Positions 56,092 through 64,000 of a stretch of 64,000 nt of DNA are shown in pieces. Numbering within the stretch: the stretch's first letter is position 1; each line of letters opens with the position of its first letter. A program made the translations under genes and the position numbers. Below the pieces are notes generated by a model. The model was not told the DNA's origin, ran no database searches, and saw nothing but the letters and a program-made list of their open reading frames with translations. Source of the stretch: Nelumbo lutea (Eukaryota; Streptophyta; Magnoliopsida; Proteales; Nelumbonaceae); contig JAKGHH010000003.1 of assembly GCA_022828595.1 (NCBI GenBank), positions 105,237,583 through 105,301,582 on the forward strand, given 5' to 3'.

Positions 56092-57057
56092 TGATGAAGG
56101 AAGATTTGGCCCGACCTCATAGTTATGCGATACGTGGCAAAAACAACAGCTCGGTACAAAAGCGAGCCTAAGGCGTGAACACCAAGGGGAGACATTAGCG
56201 GACCGAACTCTCCACTGGGGGCCCGAACTCACCCTTGGCCTCAAACCAGAAAGTAATCCGAACTGGCCTACCTTGTAACAGTTCGGGATACACTTCACCG
56301 AACTGGCCAACCTTGTAACAGTTTGGGATACACTTCATCGAGCTGACCAACCTTGCAACAGTTCGGGATTCACCTTGCCGAACTGGCCAACCTTGTAACA
56401 GTTCGGGGTACACCTCGCCGAACTAGCCAACCTTGTAACAGTTCGGGGTACATCTCACCAAACTGGCCAACCATGTAACAGTTCAGGTACACCTCGCCGA
56501 ACTGGCCCGACCTATACATACCTCCGAACTCAAGACTTCGCCTCGCTCACCACTCCGCGTCACCTTCCGAGCACCAAAACCAAACAAATCGTACCATGCC
56601 TGACACTGAGGAAGTCCGTACCCGAGGGCGCCGCACCGGACTGACTTGGGATCTGACGCTTGACGGCCGCACTCTAAACGGCCACCTGCCACCGCCACCC
56701 GACACCCGACACCGCCATCTCCAGTTAGAGAGACGGTTAGGCAGTGACGGTTCTATCCCAGCAGAAAGGACGGCGGCCGAATTGACAGACGCAAGGGTAA
56801 TCATACCCGACCTGACAAGGGCCTCGGAGCGAGTGCGCGAAGTGATTATAAAACTCCCCGCCCCCAACAAACAAGGTATGTGAACTTTGCGCTATCTGGT
56901 CTACAATTTGCCTTTGAGAGATTACTGACTTGAGCTTCAGAGTTATCACACCGGGTTCCCCCCCGGAGCTCTCATCTTCCCCATTTCAGGTCCCCCGACG
57001 CTCCAGCTCAGAGGCGAGTTCGTTGACAGCTAAGACCGGCCGGATTGCGCTCCATCA
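56092..57057 (+). repeat. Tat element 5' LTR
   Basis: The start (TGATGAAGGAAG) is inferred from the TG..CA rule and the change in composition; the end (CTCCATCA) is fixed by the primer-binding site. It contains a 40-bp tandem array at 56258-56508 and a TATAAAA box at 56847-56853 that would place transcription start shortly downstream. Confidence 0.7.
56258..56508 (+). repeat. 40-bp tandem repeats in the Tat LTR
   Basis: Units start CCGAACTGGCC at 56258, 56298, 56338, 56378, 56418, 56458 and 56497, each followed by AACCTTGTAACAGTTCGGG and a TACACCTCG-like end. Spacing is exactly 40 bp except the last (39 bp). The array lies in the presumed U3 part, about 340 bp upstream of the TATA box. An enhancer role is possible but unproven. 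Confidence 0.9.
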
Positions 57058-57059
57058 AT

Positions 57060-57077
57060 TGGCGCCATCTGTGGGAA
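57060..57077 (+). other. Primer-binding site of the Tat element
   Basis: TGGCGCCATCTGTGGGAA lies two bases after the LTR end. The first bases (TGGCGCC) fit the 3' end of a plant aspartate tRNA; the rest is the wording usual in Tat-lineage elements. The primer identity is inferred. Confidence 0.75.
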
Positions 57078-57154
57078 CGCTTCTAAAAGCTCCCTCTAAA
57101 TATCTTTTACCTACCCTTCTTTCAAAAACTCCCAACACCCACTCCAACACCGAA

Positions 57155-60100
57155 ATGGCCTCCTCCAGCAGTGCCGGACGTGGAACCGGAACAACCACTA
57201 CCGGAGAGCAACTTAATGCTCCGGCAGTGTGCATTGGGCAGTTCACCATCCCCCTTTCAGTGGATGGGATCCCAAGTTTGAATGTGCCACATGCGGTGGC
57301 ACCTCTGAACACTCCCTCGCTGAACATCCCTCTCCCACTCCCCATCGAAACGAACTTCGCGGAACCGACTGTTGTCCCACTGGCAGCCCTCCAAACCAGA
57401 TAGATGATCTGATGCAGTGCATGCGGGCAATGCAGGCCCAAATGTAGCAATTCCAGCAGCACCAACTCCAACAACACCAGGTGTTGCACCACCTCTCCCA
57501 ACACCATTATCAACAACAATTCCCTCAGCTACCCTTGAACCAGCCACTTTCCCCCCGGCACCCTGTTTCAAAGCCGGTCAAGGCCTCCCCTCAAGGTGGA
57601 CGACCTCACCAAGGAGAGGCTTCCCGACTGCATAACCCCCCTAACAGTCAGGCCTCATCCCCGGGCCGAAAACAAAGAAAGATCACTCCCGCCTCGTAGC
57701 CTGCGGGTGGGTCAAGAACCTCACCAACAAAGTCACCTCGGCGCTCCAGGCCAGAGTTCCCACTCACGGAGAACCGCTTCAGCGCCTTGGTAGCAGGCCA
57801 GCAATCCAGGCCCATCGAGCTCGGCAACACAGAGGCAAGCAGCGCCAGCACCAGGCCAACTCAAAGGAGGCGCCGATGAAGTCGCCGAACTGCTACCCGC
57901 GTGCTACCCGAGCTCAGAGGAAAGGAAGAAACGAGCTCGAGCGAGGTAAAAACCGTCCCCATTCTCTCAGTTCCTTCCCCCCTTTTAGCGGAACTGTTGG
58001 CAGTCCCCTTGCCTAGAGATTTCAAACTCCCTTCTCTGGACAAGTATGATGGGTCCTTTGACCCCAACGACCACGTCGACGCGTTTCAGTCGCAAATGCA
58101 CATCGCTAGGGCAAACAAGTCGTCCATGTGCGTGGCCTTCACCACCACCTTCAGAGGGGTGGTCCGCACCTGGTACCGGAACCTAGCTTCCGGGTCAATA
58201 AAAAGCTGGCCCCAGTTCGTGCAGATCTTCACTGTGCACTTTGTCACCAGCAAAACGTGTCCCAGAACCGAGGAAAGTATCTTTGGGGTAATCCAAAGGG
58301 AGGGAGAACCCATCCGGAGCTACATCAAACGGTTCAATGAGGCATGTCTGCAGATCCCTCGGTTAGACCCCGCGGTACAGCTCGCTGCAGCCAATAGGGG
58401 TGTGACGCACAAAGAATTCAAATGGCACATGGTGGCCAGCCAGCCAGCAACCATGGCCGACGTCCTCAAGCTCGCAGACAAGTTTATGAGAACAGAGGAA
58501 GAGATCAACCAGAGAAACGAAGGCGGTGTTGAAAAAAGAAAAAGAGAAAGCGAGCCCTCCAACCTCGACGACAGAAGAGGCCACAACCGAGATGCGAAGC
58601 CAAGTCAGCCGTCCCGAGCTCCCCTAGCAGTTCGGACGGATTACATGCCATTGAACACAAAGTGGACCGAGATCCTGATGACGATCAAGGATGCCCTTTA
58701 CGTAAAGTGGCCACCTCGCCTGAAGAGCAACCCCAACGAGCGGAACAAAAATTTATATTGTAGTTTCCATAAAGATCACGCTCATAGCACCGAGCAATGT
58801 AATAATCTCCGCGACGAGATAGAAAGACTCATCCGTCGCGGGTACTTAAGAAATTTTGTACATTATGACAATAGTAATAAAGCAGGTCGGCAAGGGGAAC
58901 GCAGGAAGGATGTCCCCGAGCCGAGCAACAGACCGGCCGAAGCCTTGCAGCGACCTCCCCCAGAAGAAAGGCCAGTCCGGGGAACCATCCACGTGATAGT
59001 GGGCGGTTCGGTGGTGGCAGGATGCACTTCAGCGGCAGCAAGGATGTCAGTTCGCGAAGCAACCCGAGAGGAGCAGAACCCTCCCAAGAGGCCAAAGAAG
59101 GAAGACCCGATCTTTTTTACAGAAGACGACGCACGAGGTGTTCAATACCCCCACGACAACGCGCTCATCATAAAGCTAAGGATCAGCGACTTCGAAGTCT
59201 GGTGCGTACTGGTAGACTCAAGCAGTTCAGCAAACATACTATTCAAATCGGCGTTCGACCAATTGCAGTTGCAGAAAAGCGATTTGAAACCCGCTCACAC
59301 TCCTCTGGTAGGCTTCAGCAGAGAGGAAGTCAGGCCCTTGGGAAAAATAACAGTACTTGTGGAAGTCGGCACATGGCTGTGTGCGGTAAGACTCAACCAC
59401 GATTTCCTGGTGGTCGCGACCCCCTCCCCATACAACGCCATAATAGGGCAACCAATTACGCATATTCTGCGTGCAGTGGTCTCCACCTATTATCTGGCAA
59501 TGAAGTTCCCCATGGACTTCGGTGTGGGGGTAGCGCGGGGTGACCAACTCGAGTCCCGAAAGTGCTATGTTGCCGCCCTAAAGGGAAAAAACAAGGCAGC
59601 CGATGACCTCGCACTAGAGCGACCGGCGGAGCAGGGCGAGGAACGATCTTCGCCCACTGAGGAAACAGTCGCAGTCCCGATCTCGGCTACAGTTCTGACG
59701 CGAACTCTACAGATCGGCGCCTCCGTCAAGGAGCCTTTGCGAATTGAACTGGTGATCTTCTTACTCCAAAATTTAGATATTTTTGCATGGTCCGCGGCAG
59801 ATATGCCCGGTATTGACCCTGGCCTTATAACTTACAAGCTTAACACTGACCCTGTAGTCAGACCCATTAGACAGAAGAAACACAACTTAGCCCCAGAGCG
59901 CTGGAGGGCGGTCGACGACGAAGTCGAAAAGCTCCTCGTAGCGGACTTCACAAGGGAAGTTCATTACCCGAGCTGGGTAGCCAACCCAGTGCTGGTGAAA
60001 AAAGCCAACGGCAAGTGGCGCATGTGCGTCGACTACACTGATCTGAACCGAGCTTGCCCAAAAGACTGCTTCCCCCTACCCCGAATTGACCGCCTCGTGG

Positions 60101-62935
60101 ATGCGACCTCGGGACACGAGCTGCTAAGCTTCCTGGACGCCTACTCAGGCTACAACCAGATTAAGATGGACCAGTCCGACCAAGAAAAAACCAGCTTCAT
60201 TACCGAGTTCGGCCTGTACTGTTACAAGGTCATGCCCTTCGGACTAAAGAATGCTGGCGCAACCTTTCAAAGACTTGTAAATAAACTTTTTCGGCCTTTA
60301 ATTGGCACGAAAATCGAATGTTATGTAGACGACATGGTCGTCAAAACACAGTTTTCGCGAGAATTAATAAGAGACTTGGATTCTGTCTTCCAAATTCTGC
60401 GTCAGTATAACATGAGACTAAACCCAAACAAGTGTGTATTCGGTGTCACCTCGGGTAAGTTCCTAGGGTACATTGTCAACCGGCGCGGCATTGAGGCCAA
60501 CCCGGACAAAATAAAGGCCATCCTTGATATGAGACCACCTCGGAAAGTAAAAGAAGTTCAAAGGCTAAACGGTCGCATAGCCACCCTGACCCACTTCATG
60601 TCCAAGTCGGCAGACCTCTGCCTGCCTTTCTTCAAGGCAATCAAAGGCAAAGGGTTCGAATGGACCCGAGATTGCCAGCTCACGTTCGACGAGCTAAAGA
60701 CTTACCTCGCCACCGTACCGACCTTAGCCAGACCCGAGGAGGGCGAGGTCCTAGAATTGTACCTCTCGACGAGCGACGAAGTGGTCGGTTCGGTATTAGT
60801 AAAACAAGTAGATCGAGTCCAGCGGTCCATCTATTATGTTAGTAAAATTCTGCAGGGAGCAGAAACAAGGTACCCGCAGATTGAAAAAATTGCCTACGCA
60901 CTGGTGATATCAGCTCGGAAACTCCGCCTGTACTTCCAAGCTCACACCGTCGTTGTCTTAACCGACAAACCCCTAAGACAAGTTTTGCTGAAGCCTGAGG
61001 TCTCCGGTAGGCTGACGAAATAGGCCATCAAACTCAGCGAGTACGATCTCCAGTACAAACCCCAGACCGCAATTAAGGCCCAAGCTTTGGTAGATTTTAT
61101 CACCGAGTGCACTTTCAGCCACGAAGCCCTACAGGTCGAGCCCAAGGTCCCCAGTTTGGGTGAACCCGAAACTCCCGAGCCAATAAAGTCCGAACCCCGT
61201 GAAGTAGCAGCAAGTGTGGCATCTCTCCTAGTCAGGCGAAATGCGAACTGGGATGAGGAGCCCTGGATCCTTCACGTGGATGGTTCCTCGAACCAGCAAG
61301 GCAGTGGGGCTGGAATAGTCTTATGCGGCCCGGGTGGCACAAAATTAGAGTACGCACTACGCTTTGAGTTCATGGCATCCAACAACGAGGCAGAGTACGA
61401 AGCACTAATAGCTGGGCTGGACCTAGCGCGAAAGGTGAAGGCAAAGCACCTGGTCATCTGCAGCGATTCCCAGCTCGTGGTCAACCAAGTTACGGGCGAG
61501 TATGAAGCACGCGAGCTCTCCATGATCACATATTTGGCGAAAGTAAAAGACGCCCTGCTCAACTTCCAATCACACTTCATCAGGCAAATCCCGAGGTCAG
61601 AGAACACTGAGGCCGACGCTCTGTCCCGGTTACATAGAGGACTTACCTCGTCCTAGTATTCTCGGGGGGGTAGAGGAGGTCGCTCCCATCCTGGAAGCAG
61701 AGCTGAGCTGGATCGACCCACTCGCGAGCTTCTTGATAGACGGAACCCTCCCTGCAGAACGCAATGCGGCCAAGAGGGTGCAGCGCCAGGCAGCCAAATA
61801 CGACATAATAGACGAACGGTTATACCGACGGTCCTACACGCTCCCCTACTTGCGTTGCCTGTGACCAGTCAAAGCCGAGTTCGTACTCCGCGACACTCAT
61901 GTAGGCCTGTGCGGCAGACACTTGAGGGGCAGAGCACTCGCCCAAAAAGCACTCCGACAAGGATACTACTGGCCAACGATGAAGGCAGAAGTTGTCGAGC
62001 TCGTCAGAAAATGCGACAAGTGTCAGAAGCACGCCAATCTCCACCATCAGCCTGCCTCCGACCTCAAATACCTCGCCAGCCCATGGTCCTTTGCACAATG
62101 GGGCATCGACCTCCTAGGACCATTCCCACCAGCAACAGGCGGAAGAAAATTCCTAGTTGTTGCAGTAGACTACCTTACGAAGTGGATAGAAGCCGAACCT
62201 CTGGCAATTGTTACGGCCCGAAACATACAGAACTTCTTTTGGAAGAATATAGTATGTCGTTTTGGGTTACCTCGGGTACTAATTTCTGACAACGGCAAGC
62301 AGTTCGAGGATATCAAGTTCCAAGAGTGGTGCCAGAACATGGGGATTCGGCAAAACTTTACATCAGTCGTGCACCCGTAGGAAAATGGTCAGACGGAAGT
62401 AATGAACAGAGCCATCCTGCGCAGACTGAAAGCACGTCTGGATCGAGCTAAGGGATTGTGGGCCGAAGAGCTACCAAGTGTCTTGTGGGCTCACCGAACT
62501 ACAGAAAAAACCGCCACGGGAGAAACCCCCTTCAACCTCATCTACGGCACTGAAACAGTGATCCCGACGGAAATCGAAGTACCAACATTGCGACTAGAAA
62601 CATACGACGATCGGACAAACGGAGATGAGTTACGCACCAACCTTGACCTACTGGACGAGGTAAGGGACCTTGCGCACATCCGGATAGTGGCTTACCAGCA
62701 ATAGGTAGCTCGCTACTACAATGCCAGAGTAAAGCAACGAAGCTTCCGAGTTGGCGACTTGGTCCTTCGTAAGATTATGGTGTCCGAACCCGGCATGGGC
62801 AAACTTGAACCAAACTGGGAAGGGCCCTATAAAGTAAAGAGAGCGCTCGGGGGGGCATACGAACTCGAAACTTTGGAAGGCAAACAAGTACCTCGAGCGT
62901 GGAACATCGTGAACCTAAGGCGATACGACCTATAA
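57155..62935 (+). pseudogene. Tat gag-pol polyprotein with scattered stops
   Basis: The likely start is ATG at 57155 (MASSSSAGRG). A 1,040-codon open frame covers 57901-61023. Gag has FKLPSLDKYDGSFDPNDHV (about 58020) and a knuckle-like CSFHKDHAHSTEQC (about 58758-58800). The protease site reads VDSSSSANILF (Asp at 59215), with Ser where Gly is usual. Reverse transcriptase has GKWRMCVDYTDLNRACPKD and YVDD at 60322-60333. The first RNase H lies about 60740-61080, the second at about 61264-61640 (HVDGSSNQQGSGAG, SDSQLVVNQVTGEYEAREL). Integrase has the HHCC zinc site with CDKCQKH and GIDLLGPFP, SDNGKQF, ENGQTEV. Stops fall at 57445, 57697, 57877, 61021, 61862, 62378 and 62702; frameshifts near 57390 and 61635. 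The normal end is TAA at 62933. Confidence 0.9.
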
Positions 62936-63246
62936 ACCGCCAAGCGAGGTGGACGAAATCAGGTCCTATGGGACACGGTGCAAGCCAAAAACCTCGGCGT
63001 AAACAAGCAAAGAAAAGGGCATATTATCAACCTGGCAAAAAAAAAACATCTCGTTGCAAAAGCCTCCACGACAAAACAGGTCACGGAAGTATAATAACCC
63101 AGACAAGAAAAGTGGCATATTATCAGCTAGACAAAGAATCAATTCAGGACAAAGGAACACTTGGGCAAAAAGATTACCTATTCTGTTGCAAGAAACAGGA
63201 GTACATTGGCCATTAGAAGGCACTTCAAAAAAAAAAAAGATTATCT
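62936..63246. other. Spacer between Tat pol and the antisense ORF
   Basis: It contains three worn repeats of 'gcatattatcaacctggcaaaaa'-like phrases (near 63018, 63115 and similar). An A-run at 63227-63238 lies just after the 3' end of the antisense ORF. No sense-strand protein was recognised. Confidence 0.45.
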
Positions 63247-64000
63247 TTACATGCCTGGAGCTACTTCTTCGCCATCAGAAGGCACTTCAACAACACCTGA
63301 AGGCCCTACCTCTCCTTCAGAGTCTGGCTCGCCATCATCAGCATTGGCCATCTCCTGAGTTATGCGCGAGGTGGATATGGCACTAACATCGAGGTCGGGG
63401 TACGTGTTCCGGATCATCCACCGGCTCAGTTTGAACCCCCTTCTGTAAGAATCCACCATCAGATCATCAAAACGCGGAGAGGCATTGTAGTCTTCAACGG
63501 CCTTCTTCTTGGCGTCTTCAATGCCTTGGGAAAAAATCTGTGTTTTCTCCCTAATGTCCTCTTGAAGATACTCGACTTGATGCTGCAAATCCAACTTCAA
63601 GTCTGCCATGTGCTTGACAATGACCCCCATGGCCTCGGCATCATGCTGAGACCTCGCCTGCCTGGCCATTGCAACGCGAGCAGCCTCTTCGGCAGCATAA
63701 GCGGCAACCTCAGCAACTCGGGTATTCGCCTCTGCAGCACGGAAAGCCTCTTCAGCAGCATGAGCGGCAGCCTCAGCAGCTCGCGCCTGTCGCGAGCTCC
63801 TCTCCACTTGGGCTGCTAAGGCATGAATTGAAGAATTCACCTACCAAAAGAAACAAGTGAGCAATGACAGCAAAAGCGACAGAAAATGAAAAAGGCAAAC
63901 GAAATCTGACTTACCACCATAGCATGTGTTACGACGCGGCAGGCGACCTGGTTCAAAGGAAGATCGGTCCACGCCGCGATCTCCTCTGGGAAAGTAGCTT
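63247..64000 (-). CDS. Antisense extra ORF of the Tat element, spliced, partial
   Basis: The minus-strand frame 63840-63247 is open for 197 codons. It begins in an Ala/Glu/Arg-rich coiled-coil-like stretch (AARVAMARQARSQHDAEAMG), passes GFKLSRWMIRNTYPDLDVSA and ends in an acidic tail. Upstream, 63914-63841 looks like a 74-bp intron (GTAAGT...GGTAG). The frame continues without a stop into 64000-63915 (PEEIAAWTDLPLNQVACRV). Antisense ORFs between pol and the 3' LTR are reported from Tat/Retand elements; the 'YPDLD' region plus acidic tail is familiar from predicted plant proteins of that origin. Function is unknown. Its 5' end lies outside the window. Unlike pol, it shows no stops here. Confidence 0.72.

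Larger units (their letters stand above)
56092..64000 (+). mobile_element. Ty3/gypsy Tat-lineage (Retand-like) retrotransposon, left 7.9 kb
   Basis: The 5' LTR (56092-57057) is followed by the primer-binding sequence TGGCGCCATCTGTGGGAA (57060-57077), typical of Tat elements. Then come gag, protease, reverse transcriptase, RNase H, a second archaeal-type RNase H, integrase, and beyond pol an antisense ORF. Dual RNase H and extra ORFs between pol and the 3' LTR are marks of the Tat lineage. The 3' LTR lies beyond the window, so the right end and the target duplication (left flank GGAAT) cannot be checked. Coding parts are GC-rich compared with the surroundings. Confidence 0.9.

Noticed and set aside
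56195..56413. Repetitive minus-strand protein-like frame (CIPNCYKVGQFG repeats)
   Set aside because: The repeat comes from the 40-bp tandem array in the Tat LTR; 40 is not a multiple of three, so the frame changes between units.
57055..57571. Minus-strand frames of 104-154 codons opposite Tat gag
   Set aside because: Shadows of the gag leader; no domain and the sense frame has recognisable element context.
1..64000. CRISPR array, operon, integron or phage
   Set aside because: Tandem repeats here are microsatellites, LTR arrays or MITE minisatellites; the genome is eukaryotic with spliced genes.
1..64000. tRNA or rRNA genes
   Set aside because: No cloverleaf or rRNA-like stretch was recognised by eye. 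A tRNAscan-SE or Infernal run would be needed to exclude them.

Overview
This is a plant (angiosperm) nuclear chromosome window. The evidence is GT-AG spliced genes with plant-specific products, introns swollen by transposons, and plant-type Copia, Ty3/gypsy, LINE, Mutator-like and MITE sequence. The AT-rich, transposon-laden introns would fit an early-diverging eudicot or magnoliid, but I cannot name the species.

Two host genes are supported, both on the minus strand. The first is the 5' part of a kinesin-13A gene (exons at 11903-11688, 11294-11079 and 4927-4745); its motor-domain exons should lie left of position 1. The second is a complete six-exon gene for an SPX-RING ubiquitin ligase of the NLA/BAH1 type (51426-47850, 324 codons). 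No other host gene was recognised.

The rest is mobile DNA in layers. Intron 2 of the kinesin gene holds a Pack-MULE (5085-8624, 9-bp target duplication) that carries part of an LRR receptor-kinase gene; that fragment was later split by a 5'-truncated LINE. Next come a run of MITEs and AT-rich sequence (12.9-22.5 kb), an Ale-like Copia element (23988-28301), a Ty3/gypsy element on the minus strand (31786-37493) inserted in an older LINE, a decayed LINE (about 39.96-44.19 kb) cut by a hAT-type MITE, and the left 7.9 kb of a Tat-lineage Ty3/gypsy element (from 56092) that carries an antisense, apparently spliced extra ORF.

Four small-element families recur: hAT-type MITEs beginning TAGGG (seven candidates, three with degraded ends), a CAAGGTTCAAA family (three), a Tourist-like CTCAGTTTGG family (four or five), and a short foldback built on GGGAATATCTCCC (four). 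The order of insertion can be read from nesting at several places.

The most striking pattern is in the two Ty3/gypsy elements. The minus-strand one keeps a single reading frame for about 4.5 kb, broken only by eight stops, each one C-to-T or G-to-A transition away from a plausible sense codon. No wholly new system was found; the best leads are the Pack-MULE in the kinesin intron, the antisense ORF of the Tat element, and the hAT-type MITE set. All calls come from reading the sequence by eye, without database searches.
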